Assembly: GCA_948144175.1 (NCBI GenBank)
Contig: CANXME010002192.1
Coordinates: 2,666,001-2,730,000 of the forward strand
Reading direction: 5' to 3'
From: Closterium sp. NIES-65
Taxonomy: Eukaryota; Streptophyta; Zygnematophyceae; Desmidiales; Closteriaceae
Length of the DNA stretch: 64,000 nucleotides
The first letter of the stretch is position 1; every line of letters starts with the position of its first letter. The position numbers were made by a program, and so were the translations under genes. The notes under the pieces were generated by a model. It ran no database searches and had not been told where the DNA came from. It saw only the letters and a program-made list of their open reading frames with translations. Shown here one piece after another: positions 10,501 to 21,375 of the stretch.

Positions 10501-10950
10501 GCTACGCAGCGGTCGTTACAGGGTTACACCTTCAGCCTTGGTTCCGGCTCTGTTTCGTGGCGGGCTACTCATTCGTCTTCTGTTCTTGGCTGCAGTTGTG
10601 AGGCTGAGATCTACGCAGGGGCCATGGCTGCTCAGGAGCTTCGCTAGCTGACCTACCTGCTGACCGACCTTGGAGAGCCGCCTCGTTCTCCTCCAGTCCT
10701 GTACGTAGACAACAAGGCCATGCTGGCCTTGTGTTGAGAGCAGAGACTGGAGCACAGAACAAAGCACATTGCTCTCCGCTACTTCCTTGCTCGTGAGCTA
10801 CAGCAGCGTGGTCAGTTGCGGCTTGCGTACGTAGCCTCTGAGGCCAACACTGCTGATGTCTTCACCAAGGCACTTGCGCCTTGTGATCATCAGCGCTTCT
10901 GCACCCAGCTGGGTCTTGTACCTGTCTTACCTCACTTGCTCACCTCTTGA
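7525..10950 (+). pseudogene. pol: E1 Pol remnant: protease, integrase, RT, RNase H
   Basis: Frame 7,557-8,930 holds a knuckle-like CTYVIRTGDRTGEPC, the aspartic protease motif LHTFTLDSGAS, the integrase zinc motif HHRLGHPS...CLPC, and catalytic LHMDVWGP and LHSDRGGEFSS. A TAA follows at 8,928, then PQQNGVAERR (third catalytic acid) to 9,482. A deletion near 9,410 removes almost all of the linker and shifts frame. RT runs from 9,415 (WIFRVKRPPGSP, AFLQGSLHEEIW, YVDDLVFA) with stops at 10,033, 10,645 and 10,736. RNase H has TGHADASWADD, CEAEIYAGA and VDNKAM, and ends at TGA 10,948-10,950. Several stops fit C-to-T or G-to-A decay (CAG or TGG to TAG), as expected of methylated copies. It cannot make full Pol. 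Confidence 0.9.
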
Positions 10951-11160
10951 CCTTGCTTGTACCGTTACATCTATATAGACCTGCTCTTGCTTGTCTAGCC
11001 TTATATATATATGTACTTATACATGTGAACTGGCCTTGTGGCCTTGAACTTGTGCTTGGAATGTGTGGTGACTTTGTGATCCACCCTGAGCTTGATTTGC
11101 TTTGCTTTTCTTGACTGGTCTTGTGACCCCTAGTTCTCCCCCACTTCGCCTCTGGGGGTA

Positions 11161-11292
11161 TGTCAAACATTATATATGTTGTGTTTGTTTAGGCTACAGT
11201 GGGTTAGCCTATAGGGGGTACACAATTCTAGGGCTAGGTACTTGTACTGATTTCACTGTTAGTTCAATCATTCCTTTTCATTCATTTCAACA
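11161..11292 (+). repeat. E1 3' LTR
   Basis: 132 bases, TGTCAAACAT...CATTTCAACA, preceded by the purine-rich CTGGGGGTA tract. It marks an abrupt change: the ISE2/LINE-type sequence that flanks the 5' LTR is not found on this side. Confidence 0.9.
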
Positions 11293-12020
11293 TCCCGGTC
11301 GACCACCTTTCTTCGCCGGGGCGACATAGTTCACCTGCGACAGGAGCTCCGAGGACCGCTCAGCTTCCTACACCCAACCCCGATGTCGGCTCTGTCCAAG
11401 CGAGGACGGAGCCAACACACATCTCCCGTTGACACATGTAGACGATCGCGCCACGAGGCATATTGCGCAGGTGCCAAGTAGAACACGTGTCGACAATTTT
11501 GCCAGCTGTGCACCGTCGAGCACGTGATGCCGTTCTACAGGTCGACTTCGCGAAAACCACCTGGGCGACATTTGCCCATACATCGGATTTTGCAATCGAG
11601 CGACTTCCGTCGACCAGCTCGACGATGCTCAGACGAACAACGTTCATTCATACGAGCTCGTCAAGCAGAGCCTGTCAACTAATGCTCGTCTACGGGGCCG
11701 TCGACCCGCATCCTCTGCGGGCTCGTAGACCGAGTCCTCTTCAAGCTTGACCAACACCTTTGCATAATTTTGTCGACCAGACAACTTTGTCGACTTCTGA
11801 GGGCGGTCGACGTCGAACGCCGCGGACAGGTTGACTTAAAACTCCACGGACAGGTCGACGTTGAATTCTGCAGGCAGGTTGACGTCGACTTCTGCGCGCA
11901 GTCTGCATCAACTTCAGCGCGCCCTCAACTGCGAAGTCTGCTTCGTCCAAGCGAGGGCGGGGCCATTTCCCATCAACACTTATGAATTTCGGGTTTTGCT
12001 GGATGAGTACACCATAGAAA
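11293..12020. other. Unassigned TCGAC-rich stretch
   Basis: About 700 bases rich in GTCGAC/TCGAC and short imperfect direct repeats (GACAGGTCGAC, GACAGGTTGAC, GTCGACTTCTGCG around 11,780-11,900). No domain or homology is recognised in any frame. It resembles none of the other repeats in the window and may be the edge of another repeat family. Confidence 0.4.
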
Positions 12021-12700
12021 CAAACCATGTATAGCCACAGTTTGGACTGCTTTAGTGAAATGTATAGTCAAGGCAAAAGAAAAACAACTCGTGATCACCA
12101 ACCTATCCCTACCCTATGTAACAAGAAATATACGTAAGGGGATGCACGGATATAAGTAGGAGCAGGAGGGGAGGGGGGGGGTGAGAGTGGGGAAGGGGGT
12201 GAGGGGGGTGAAAAAGAAACGTGGGAGGTGACAGGCATGATCTTCCCTTCCTATGGCAAAGTGTTGGGCTGTTGTCGAGGGTCGTTTGTCAGTTCAGGTT
12301 TTTTAGGGGGTAACTATGCTCTATGTTTCCATGGTGTGCATGTTGTACATATTAAGGAATACACATAATCGTGGGTGACGATATTAAAATAAAAATTTAC
12401 AGTAGATTGTACTTGTCCTTCAATATATCGTATGTGCCCTTCAAGAAATGGATGGACTGATGATTCTGCAAAAGACTGCGGCTTGGTTCCGTCAGAATCT
12501 CTACGCTTCTTTGTTAATGGGCAAACATACGCTCTAAAATACCTATGATTTGTGGACATCGAAGCATCAGTGTCCTAGCATTTCTTACACTGCAACCACA
12601 AATATCAAAGTGTTTAGATGCCAACTGAACATTCCAAACAATACTCAGTATACATATAAATTCGGATTAGAGCACTTTGTATTTCTAGTCCCACAGTGTT
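12021..12700. other. Non-coding flank downstream of BAG copy A
   Basis: AT-rich sequence without a credible gene. Short stretches resemble the region beside BAG copy B: the 12,480 GCGGCTTGGTTCCGTCAGAAT stretch against about 41,950, and 12,690-12,760 (GATTTTGTGATATAC...TCTAGG) against 42,270-42,320. A purine-rich microsatellite-like tract is at 12,165-12,215. Confidence 0.45.
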
Positions 12701-12755
12701 TGCCTCGTGCATCCGGGGATTTTGTGATATACTGAGATATATGAATCTAGGTTCT

Positions 12756-13060
12756 AGCATACACTCCACCTCATCGCTTCCCAGCCATTCTCTCTTTCAA
12801 CTGCCACAAGGCGTCCTTCTGGTGCCTCTGCTTTGGTATCTTCACCACCCTCCCAACTTGATGCATGCACTCACTAACATCAGAACTCTCAGCTCATACA
12901 CATATTGTCTTTGCATTGACTGCCACACTGGCAGCTATCATTGCTCGCGCCCGGCGGACCTACATCCACTTGTGAATCATCTATTGTGGTAACCCTATTA
13001 TCAGCAGCAACTTCACAGGGAGTCTCAGCATCCTGTGGCTGAGTACTTGTGAGAGTGTTG
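12756..13060 (-). pseudogene. IQ-BAG co-chaperone pseudogene, copy A, 3' part
   Basis: Minus-strand text from 13,060 downward begins LTSTQPQDAETP and continues through a Cys-rich patch similar to copy B (CQCGSQC against CHCGNQC). It decays into stops before a KRGG-like end near 12,770. It is the continuation of 20,117-20,870; E2 was inserted between the two parts (TSD TGTTG). No intact product is possible. Confidence 0.6.
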
Positions 13061-13186
13061 TGTCAAACTCATATGCTATAGTTTGTGTAGGCTGTAGTGG
13101 GGTAGACAATATGGGGTACAACACTTCTAGGTTTTCCTACTTGTACCCACCTGCTTGCTAGTTCATTCATTCCTCATTTCTTCACA
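13061..13186 (+). repeat. E2 5' LTR
   Basis: 126 bases, TGTCAAACTC...TTCTTCACA, with the core TGTAGGCTGTAGTGGGGTAG and GGGGTACAAC. Confidence 0.95.
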
Positions 13187-13233
13187 TTGTATAGAGAAGG
13201 TTCCCTAGTGGGAACGCTTCCTTGGGCCCACCA
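13187..13233 (+). promoter_or_regulatory. E2 primer site remnant and candidate packaging hairpin
   Basis: TTGTATAGAGA is a decayed Met-tRNA primer site. A GTTCCC/GGGAAC stem (13,200-13,215) and GGGCCCACCA (13,224-13,233) follow, in the same order as in E1 but with different paired bases. Confidence 0.55.
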
Positions 13234-13309
13234 CTAAAACTTTTTTTTCTGACCGGAGCAACAGTCGCTCCTGCCCGAGGCGCGCCTTGTGGGCTGCCCT
13301 TCTGTCGAC

Positions 13310-14530
13310 CTCTCTTAGAGGCCCCTCTCACGGCCCCTCGCGCCACCCTCAGCGGCCCCGTTGCCGCCCCTAGCGGCCCAGTAGCCGCCCTTCCAGGCCC
13401 CTTGCGGCCCCTAGCAGCCCCGTCACCGCCCCTACGCAGCCTCGTCGCCGCCCCTAGCGGCCCTGTTGCCGCCCCTAGCGGCCCCGTTGCCGCCTCCCTA
13501 CCTACGCGGCCCCGTTGCCGCCCCTATGCGGCCCCGTAGCCGCTCCTAGCGGCCCCGTAGCCGCCCCTACGCGGCCCCGTCGCCGCCCCTAGCGGCCCCG
13601 TAGCCGCTCCCCTCCCTACGCGGCCCCGTAGCCGCCCCTACGCGGCCCCGTCGCCGCCCCTACGCGGCCCCGTCGCCGCCCCTAGCGGCCCCGTCGCCGC
13701 CCCTAGCGGCCCCGTCGCCGCTAACCTCCCTACGTGGCCCCGTTGCCGCCCCTATGCAGCCCCGTCACCGCCCCTACGTGGCCCCGTCGCCGCCCCTAGC
13801 AGCCCCGTAGCCGCTCCCCTCCCTACGCGGCCCCATCGCCGCCCCTACGCGGCCCCGTCCCCGCCCCTACGCGGCCCCGTTGCCGCCCCTAGCGGCCCTG
13901 TCGCCGCCCCTAGCGGCCCCGTCACCGCTGACCTCCCTACGTGGCCCCGTTGCCGCCCCTACGCGGCCTCGTCGCCGCCCCTACGCGGCTCCGTCGCCGC
14001 TCCTAGCGGCCTAGTCGCCGCTCCCCTCCCTACACGACCCCGTCGCCGCCCCTACGCGGCCTCGTAGCCGCCCCTACGCGGCCACGTTGCCGCCCCTAGC
14101 GGCCCCGTCGCCGCTCCCCTCCCTACGCGACCCCATCGCCGCCCCTAGCGGCCCCGTTGCCGCCCCTACCCGGCCCTGTCGCCGCCCCTAGCGAGCAGCC
14201 GAGCCGCTGAGCCGCCCAGCAGCAGCAGCCGCCCCTGGAGCAGCCGCCACTGCAGCAGCCGCCCCTAGAGCAGCGGCCACTACAGCAGCCGCCCCTGAAG
14301 CAGCCGCCACTGCAGCAGCCGCCCCTGGAGCAGCTGCCACTGCAGCAGCCGCCCCTGGAGCGACCGCCACTGCAGCAGTCGCCCCTGGAGCAGCCGCCAC
14401 TGCAGCAGCCGCCCCTGGAGCAGCCGCCATTGCACCAGCCGCCCCTGGAGCAGCCGCCACTGCAGCAGCCGCCCGTGGAGTAGCCGCCACTGGAGCAGCC
14501 GCCCCTGGAGCAGCCACCCCTGCACCTGCC
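13310..14530 (+). repeat. E2 leader GC-rich tandem arrays
   Basis: From 13,310 to 14,190 units of CCCCTAGCGGCCCCGTCGCCG and CCTACGCGGCCCCGT repeat, grouped into larger blocks by CTCCCCTCCCTACG. From 14,190 to 14,530 the unit changes to GCAGCAGCCGCCCCTGGAGC. Neither array is a credible coding region, although long ORFs cross them. Confidence 0.85.
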
Positions 14531-14689
14531 GCGGAGCTCTCGCTCTACAGTGGTAGCGGCATTGCCGTTGCCGCCGTCGTACACCTGCCCTTCTCGCCAC
14601 TTGTGAGCACTGCCCTGCCCGTACTGCTGTTACTGCTGCTCTTACTACACTTGCTCTTTCTACTGCTACTGCTGCTCCTGGCGTGGCCA

Positions 14690-16283
14690 GAAGCAGCTCC
14701 AGCGTCACCCGCGTGAGTCCCTCACCCCCCAACAGCTTCGTGAGTGGTACGCTAGTTGGGGTTGTCGGGGTGGCCGTAGTGGGAGTCGTCCTGGAGTGAG
14801 TAGTTCCGCAGCTGCTTCTAGTGGCAGGCTGCAGCTCCAGCGTCACCCGCGTGAGTCCCTCACCCCCCAACAACTTCGTGAGTGGTACACCAGTTCGGGT
14901 TGTCGGGGTGGCAGTAGTGGGAGTCGTCCTGGAGTGGGTAGTTCGGGAGTTTCTTGTAGTGGCCCGGTGCAGCAGCAACGTTGTCCGCGCGAGACTCTTT
15001 CACCCCAGCAGCTTGGTGAGTGGTACGCACAGAGTGGAGGGTCGCTGAGTACTGCTCACTGCCCGTACGTTATAAGCACGGGTGTCTGGACTGGTCAGAC
15101 TTGCGGGACGCGTGGTCACACAGAGTCCCGCTGCTTCGCGCGTCTGAGCGATACTTGGCGTACAGAGTTTGGCGACGACGCTGAGCTCCCCGACTGGGTG
15201 GAGCTGCTTAGGCAGAGGGTAGATATCTTTGCTCTTGACTATGATGCTATTCTCACTGCAATGTATGCATTGTCTACTAGTGCCGAGGGAGTCTGTCACC
15301 TGTGTGTGCCGCCTGACCCCGGTATCCAGTCTGCTGCTCTAGGTGCTGGTGAGGCTGCTACTCTAGGTGCTAGTGCGTTTGCTGCCCAAGGTGCTGGTGA
15401 GTCTGCTCTCTCAGGTACCACGTCGGCTCAGGCCTTACACACCTTCACCCTTGACTCGGGTGCTTCCCGCTCCTTCTTTCGAGACCGCACCACGCTTACG
15501 CCGCTTAGTCGGCCAGGTGCGGTCTCCCTGGCGGACCCCTCTGGGGGTCCTGTCCTTGCTAGCTTCTCCACTGTCTTATCGTGCCCGGCAGCCCCCTCTA
15601 GCACCTTGTCATGTCTCTACCTCCCCTCGTTCTCTACGAACTTGGTGAGTGGAGCTAATCTACAGGATAGGGGGGTTGACCAGTTCACTCCTGCGAGTCA
15701 GCGGGTGACCCACTACACGTGTTCTCGGACAGGCCGACACTTGGCCACGTTCACCCGTCGGCCGGGGTCGAGCCTGTACACACTTACTACTGAGTCTCCT
15801 CCGACTGATGAGTCTGGTCAGGAAGCTGCGTCGAGTCAGGTGTTTGCTGCAGCGTCCAGGTCTGGTCCTGAGTCTGCTCTCTGCTCGTGTCGTCTCCTGT
15901 CCCACCAGACTCTCCTTTGGCACCACCGCCTTGGTCACCCCTCCCTGCCTCGTCTCCGAGGCATGGCCTCCCGTGTCCTTGTCGCTGGTCTTCCCCGGTC
16001 TCTCCCTCCCCTACCTCCGGGGCCTGCCCCTACCTGGGTCCCCTACGTCGAGGGGCGACAGCGCGCCGCCCCTCACTCCTCCGAGTTTCCTCCGACAGAG
16101 GCTCCGCTACAGACTCTTCACATGGACGTGTGGGGCCCCGCCCGCGTTCGTGGACAGGGGCACGAGCGTTACTTCCTGTTGGTGGCTGACGACTACTCGC
16201 GTTACACCACAGTCTTCCGCTTGCGCAGCAAGGGTGACGTCACTGAGGTGTTGATCGATTGGATCCGCGCAGCTCGTCTCTAG
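14690..16283 (+). pseudogene. pol: E2 nucleocapsid-like repeats, protease, integrase N-terminal half
   Basis: Three copies of a 138-bp/46-residue repeat begin at about 14,701, 14,839 and 14,977, each with R-x-PRES/TLTPQQLREWY. Next comes C-x13-C-x4-H-x4-C (CPYVISTG...TCGTRGHTESRC), a zinc-knuckle-like motif with a stretched first loop. The protease motif is FTLDSGASRSFF. The integrase zinc motif HHRLGHPS and first acid LHMDVWGP are present, but the downstream Cys pair is damaged (WVPYVEG for xVPCVEG). The frame stops at TAG 16,281 where related copies have Gln. The REWY repeats replace the Gag domain found in E1. Confidence 0.85.
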
Positions 16284-18303
16284 CTCAGAGAGAGTTTCGG
16301 CTCGGACTTTCCTGTTCTGCATCTGCACTCTGATAGAGGCGGGGAGTTTTCCTCTGCCCGTCTGGGAGCCTTCTGTCGTGCACGAGGCATCCGTCAGACC
16401 TTCATGCTTCCCGCCTCCCCACACCAAAATGGGATTGCTGAGCGCCGCATTGGCATGGTCATGGACGTCGCTCGTACGTCCATGATCCATGCGGCTGCCC
16501 CCCATTTTCTGTGGCCGTTTGCGGTTCAGTACGCAGCGCATCAGCTCAACCTTTAGCCCCGGGTCTCCTTGCCTGAGACCTCCCCCACCTTGCGGTGGAC
16601 GGGGAAGGTTGGCAATGCGTCTGCGTTTCAGGTCTGGGGATCTCAAGCGTTTGTCCGCGACTTGTCTGCGGACAAGCTGTCCCCCCGTGCTGTTCCCTGC
16701 GTCTTCCTTGGCTTCCCCCCTGACGCGCCTGGGTGGCAGTATTACCACCCCACCTCGCGCCGCGTTGTGTCCTCCCAGGACGTCACCTTTGACGAGTCGG
16801 TGCCTTACTACCGTCTCTTCCCCTGCCGCACTGCGCCCCTCCCCCCGCCGCCGCTCTTCCTTGCGCCAGGTCCTCCCCCCTCAGGGTCCTGCCCCGTCAG
16901 GTGTGTCCCAGGTAGACGCAGTCAAGCCTGTAGAGGAAGCTGTTGACTCTGGTGCTGCTCGAGGTGCTGTGCCTGCGGGTGCCGGGTCGGGGGGTGCGGA
17001 GCCTGGGGGTGCTGAGTCTGGGGGTGCTGAGCCTGGGGGTGCTGAGTCTGGGGGTGCTGAGCCTGAGGGTTCTGAGCTTGGGGGTGCAGAGTCTGGGGGT
17101 GCTGGGTCTGCTCGTGTGACCTCTCGCGGTGCTTCGTCGAGGCGGGAGCCGATCTCTCCGCAGGAGCTGTGCGAGTGGTTTGCCCGGCGCTGGAGCCGTG
17201 TTGCTAGAGCTGGAGGTACTACTGTTGCTGCTGGTCCCGGAGGTGCTCGTACTGGCGGTACTAGAGCTGCTGGGGCTGGGGGTGGTGCTGGAGGTACTAC
17301 TGGAGCTGCTGGCGGTACTGGAGCTGCCGGTCCTACTGGAGTTGGTGCTGCTGGAGCTGCTGGAGTTACTGGAGCTGGAGCTGCTGGGGGTGTCGGCGCT
17401 GGTGGTTCTGCTGGCGCTGGTGCGTCTAAGGGTGCTGGAGTTGGCGCTATTGGCGCTAGCGGTGCTGCTGACACTGGTGCTGCCGCTGGGGGTACTGGTG
17501 CTGTCCCTGCTAGTTCTGGAGGCACTGCGCGGCCGCGGCCGTACTTCGTTCCGCTCCTTGAGCAGGTTCTTGGTCTCCCGCCCTTTTTTGGTCCTGCTCC
17601 TCCCTTAGAGTGCCCACAGCCTGTCCAGTCGCAGTCACAGTTACAACCCGCCTCCCCCCTGCCTGCTCCTTCTCCCTACAATGGTCCTACTGGAGGTCTT
17701 GCTGAGCGTCATGAGCCTGCGTCTCGTCCTGCGTCGCCTGTTCGTGCTACTCGCACTAGTCGTCGTGCTCCGCGTCCGCGTCCTCTTGCTGTCCCAGGCA
17801 CCCACCAGATGGCACTGCGTCCGTCCACTGCTTCTCTGCGTGTCCCGTTGCCGTCTCCTCCAGAGTCCTCCCTTCCTGTCCTTGCTGACCCGGAGTCTGA
17901 CTCTCTTCGTGCTGCCAGTCCGACTGTCACGCGTCTCCTGGCTAGTGTTGTGACTGACCCTTCCTTTGAGTCCACTGCTGTGTCTGCCTTAGTTGCTGAG
18001 CTTGTCGACTTTGCTGCTCGCTGCCGTCTAGACTACGCTGCTAGTCTCGTTGCTGAGTGTGCGTCTGTCTGTCCTCCGTCCGTCGGGGGTGAGTGTGCTC
18101 TGAGCACGGACGTCCTCAAGGACAGGCAGGAGGAGTTCCAGTGTTTGGCTGCTGCTTCACCTCATCTCGTGTCCACGCTGATTGCCCCTGAGGGAGACCC
18201 GGATGCACCAGACATCCCGACTCCCCGATCGTACGCTGAGGCGATCGAGGGTCCCTACTCCTCTCAGTGGCAGTCAGCCATGGACGCGGAGATGGCTTCC
18301 TAG
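16284..18303 (+). pseudogene. pol: E2 integrase C-terminal half and long Gly/Ala/Pro linker
   Basis: It continues with LHSDRGGEFSS-like and QNGIAERRIGMVMDVARTSM text, then FRVWGSRAF-like, VFLGFPPDAPGW and SSQDVTFDESVPYYRLFPC. A deletion near 16,880 shifts frame into 16,949-18,303: tandem GGAEPGGAES pentamers, SRREPISPQELCEWFARRWS (a relative of the REWY motif), Gly/Ala-rich repeats, and a conserved block ending in EGPYSSQWQSAMDAEMAS before TAG 18,301. E4 has a stop at exactly the same codon. The linker is unusually long for copia and likely disordered. Confidence 0.8.
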
Positions 18304-19791
18304 AAGTCCAAAGGCACCTACGTCGACGAGGTTCCCCCACCTGGGGCGAACATCGTCCGTGGCATGTGGATTTTCAGGGTGAAGCGGCCGACGGGTTCTC
18401 CGCGTGTCTTCAAGGCGCGTTACGTGGCTCGAGGCTTCAGTCAGCGGCAGGGAGTTGACTACTTTCAGACCTCTCCCACCCCGAAGATGACCACTCTTCG
18501 GGTGCTGCTGCACATAGCCGCTCAGCGCGACTACGAGCTTCACTCTCTCGACTTCAGCACTGCTTTCCTATAGGGCAGCGTGCACGAGGAGATCTGGTTG
18601 CGCCGCCCTCCTGGCTTCACTGGGTCGTTCCCTCCTGGTACCCAGTGGAGCCTCCGGCGGCCAGTCTACGGTCTCCGCCAGGCGCCCCGTGATTGGCACG
18701 ACACACTGAGGACTACACTTGCGGCTCTTGGGTTTGCTCCTTCTACAGCCGACCCGTCGCTGTTTCTGCGCACTGATACCTCTTTGACGCCGTTCTACAT
18801 CCTCGTGTACGTTGACGACTTGGTCTTGGCTACTGCTGCCACTGCTGGACTCGCCCACGTGAAGTTCGAGCTGCAGAAGAGACACACGTGCACAGACCTG
18901 GATGAACTGCGCAGCTACCTTGGCTTGCAGATCACCCCGGACAGAGCACAGCGCACCATTACCCTGACTCAGTCCCACATGGTGCAGCAGGTCCTTTAGT
19001 GCTTCGACTTGACGTACTCCTCGCCTCAGGCCACTCCTCTGCCTACTCGCCACTCGCTCTCAGCTCTGCCTTGAGATGACCCCGTAGAGCGGAGTGGCCC
19101 GTATCCAGAGCTTGTTGGCTGCCTCATGTACCTGATGACCTGCACACGACCTGACCTTGCATACCCTCTTAGCATCTTGTCACGCTATGTTGCTCCTGGG
19201 AGACACAGACCGGAGCACATGGCTGCAGCGAAGAGGGTGTTGCGCTACTTGTGCAGTACGTCGGGCATGGGGCTAGTGCTTGGAGGGCGACATCGAGTGG
19301 TCCTCACAGGTCACGCAGACGCTTCTTGGGCTGACGATCAGGCTACGCAGCGGTCGTCACAGGGTTACACCTTCAGCCTTGGTTCCGGCTCTGTTTCGTG
19401 GCGGTCTACCCGCTCGTCTTCCGTTCTCGGCTCCAGTTGTGAGGCCGAGATCTACGCGGGGGCCATGACTGCACAGGAGTTACGCTGGCTCACCTACCTG
19501 CTAACTGACCTAGGAGAGGCGCCTCGTTCTCCTGCAGTTCTGTACGTAGACAACAAGGCCATGCTGGCCATGTGTCGGGAGCACAGACTGGAGCACAGAA
19601 CGAAGCACATTGCTCTTCGCTACTTCCTTGCTCGTGAGCTGCAGCAGCGTGTTCAGCTGCGCCTTTCTTACGTGGCCTCTGAGGCCAACACTGCTGATAT
19701 CTTTACCAAGGCACTTTTGCCTGGTGATCATCAGCGTTTCTGTATGATGCTATGTCTTGTGCCTACTTGGCCTCACTTGCTCACTTCTTGA
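18304..19791 (+). pseudogene. pol: E2 reverse transcriptase and RNase H
   Basis: RT motifs are WIFRVKRPTGSP, RYVARGFSQRQGVDYF, LDFSTAFL, then TAG at 18,571 (also in E4), EIWLRRPPGFTGSF, YGLRQAPRDWH and YVDDLVLA. Further stops lie at 18,997 and 19,072. RNase H has TGHADASWADDQ, CEAEIYAGAM, VDNKAM and TKHIALRYF, ending with LPHLLTS-like text at 19,791. A 3-base deletion at about 18,470 removes one Phe but keeps frame. Confidence 0.85.
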
Positions 19792-19990
19792 CCTTGCTTG
19801 TACTGTGATCTTTCTATACTTGCACTTGCTTGTTTACCTTTGTATATATGATCTTGCATGTGAACGGGCCTTTTGGCCTTGCTCTTGTGCTCGAATTGTG
19901 TGGTGACGTTGTGATCCACCCTGAGCTTGCTTTGCTTTGCTTGACTGGTCTTGTGACCTCTTGTTCTCCCCCACTTTGCCTATGGGGGTG

Positions 19991-20116
19991 TCTCAAACTC
20001 ATATGCTATAGTTTGTGTAGGCTGTAGTGGGGTAGACAATATGGGGTACAACACTTCTAGGTTTCCCTACTTGTACCCACCTGCTTGCTAGTTCATTCAT
20101 TCCTCATTTCTTCACA
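19991..20116 (+). repeat. E2 3' LTR
   Basis: 126 bases starting TCTCAAACTC (the first TGTC changed to TCTC) after the purine tract ATGGGGGTG. It is otherwise one base different from the 5' LTR. Confidence 0.95.
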
Positions 20117-20872
20117 TGTTGAACTTGTCTAACAGCTTTGTTAGCTTCCTGATGATGATTATTACAAGTTCCAAACGTCCTATTTTGGGGACTGCACCTC
20201 GTCCAACCGAAGCAGCCAGCTCATGATTGTCTCGCTCGCCCAAAGCTTCTCCATAGAGTAGGAAATCATCTTAGCCTGAAGTTGCGCGTCCATCTCGTGA
20301 ACCAGTTTTCTAACGCCAGCTATGGACCGAGCCAGTTTGAGAGGCTTGATTTGGCGCCATGTTGTTTGCAACTTGAGAGCAGTATCGTGAGCCGACAAGC
20401 GAGCGACTTTAGCAACATGCCAACAACGCTGGCCATTGGCGACCTTGTCGAGGTGTCGGGGAGCTCGCTGCAATTACTTGCTGGGTGTTGGACGGGTATT
20501 TGCTGGACATGCTCTTGTAGCTGTGGCTGTCGAATCCTCATTGCTTTCACATCCAGCTGTGACCTTCGCACGCGGGCTGCATGCCTCTGCGCGTAAGGCT
20601 TGTGCTCTTGCTACCTCCGCACAATGTCATGTTTTCGTGCATCGTTGCATCGTCTTTATGCCAAGTTCCGTGTTGGTGAGTCAAATCCGTCATTGAACTG
20701 GAAAGGATAGCCAAAAGGCGGAGATGAAGATGAGGCAAAGTTCCAAGGTGACGGCTAAGAATGTTAATGGCTTGCGAAAGGAGATGCGAAAACGTGGGGT
20801 CGTTGTCGCTCGAAGAGCAAATATGACATACCGAATGTCATTCTCTGGTTAGTGTCTCTGTCCAATAAGGTG
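20117..20872 (-). pseudogene. IQ-BAG co-chaperone pseudogene, copy A, 5' part
   Basis: Read downward from about 20,870 there is an MTFGMS-like start matching copy B (MAFGML), with a stop after NLA at the position of NMA-stop in copy B. The IQ-like segment is ALKLQTTWRQ, losing the Gly-Arg of copy B. The BAG-type helices follow (LARSIAGVRKLVHEMDAQL, ETIMSWLLRLDEVQSPK) and then TAG where copy B has Asn-Gln. E2 interrupts the coding sequence after ...LDKFN. BAG proteins regulate Hsp70; plant BAG5-8-type members have an IQ calmodulin motif just before the BAG domain, which is the arrangement seen here. This copy is dead. Confidence 0.65.
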
Positions 20873-20879
20873 CTGGTGA

Positions 20880-21179
20880 AGCTAAGAGCATATTGCACCA
20901 CCGGTTAAAAATAAAATAAAAAAAAATTGGATCATATTGTTGAGATCACCAACACACTAACAGTATGATTATGAGTGGTAAAAAAAGATGTATTTGGGGC
21001 ACATCATGATCCTTGTTGGTGTACCATATGCAAATTTGCATTGGTGTTCCTGAGCGACAGGCGACGTCGCCAGAAATGTAAATTTGCATTGACCATGTTG
21101 AGCGAGTTACAGGCTGAGACACAACAACTTCATTGGTTCAAGTTCCGTTTTTATAATGTTTTGGTTGCGACTGTGTGAA
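20880..21179. other. AT-rich flank between BAG copy A and E3
   Basis: About 300 bases, AT-rich, with a short direct repeat (AAATTTGCATTG near 21,032 and AAATTTGCATTGACC near 21,080). No gene is seen. It may contain the upstream region of BAG copy A. Confidence 0.4.
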
Positions 21180-21375
21180 AGCGGTGTCAGGAGAATTAAC
21201 GACGAATGGAAATGACTACCAGCAAGATGGGTACAAGTGCTAACCCTAGCAAGATAGAAAAACAAGCATTATAGTGATCACAACCTAGCAAGTGTAAGCA
21301 TGCAGGTATATGTATATAGATCACAGTACAGGCAAAGTCAAGAAGTGAGGAATTGAGGCCAAGTAGGCACAAGGC

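Larger units (their letters stand above)
5612..11292 (+). mobile_element. Ty1/copia retrotransposon E1 (carries Gag)
   Basis: A full-length element of 5,681 bases with 132-bp LTRs (TGT...ACA), a Met-tRNA primer site, Gag, and a Pol reading protease-integrase-RT-RNase H (the copia order). The LTRs differ at 7 of 132 positions by eye, the most of any pair here, so it is the oldest. Pol carries stops at 8,928, 10,033, 10,645 and 10,736, a slip in a G run near 7,575 and a deletion near 9,410. No target-site duplication is seen: the bases before the 5' LTR (AGATG) do not recur after 11,292. Confidence 0.9.
13061..20116 (+). mobile_element. Ty1/copia retrotransposon E2 (no Gag domain), TSD TGTTG
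   Basis: 7,056 bases between 126-bp LTRs that differ at two positions by eye. TGTTG occurs directly before (13,056-13,060) and after (20,117-20,121). It is inserted in the IQ-BAG copy A coding sequence. The leader is a very long GC array; there is no copia Gag domain. The ORF starts with three 46-residue repeats and then the Pol order. It is defective: stops at 16,281, 16,555, 18,301, 18,571, 18,997 and 19,072, and a small deletion with frameshift near 16,880. Confidence 0.95.

Noticed and set aside
17129..17608. Leu/Val-rich frames (LLLEVLELLVLE type) in the linkers of E2, E3, E5 and E6
   Set aside because: They are the alternate frame of Gly/Ala-rich repeats, where GGT/GCT/GGA codons shift to CTG/GTG; the repeat frame joins in phase with the flanking conserved blocks.
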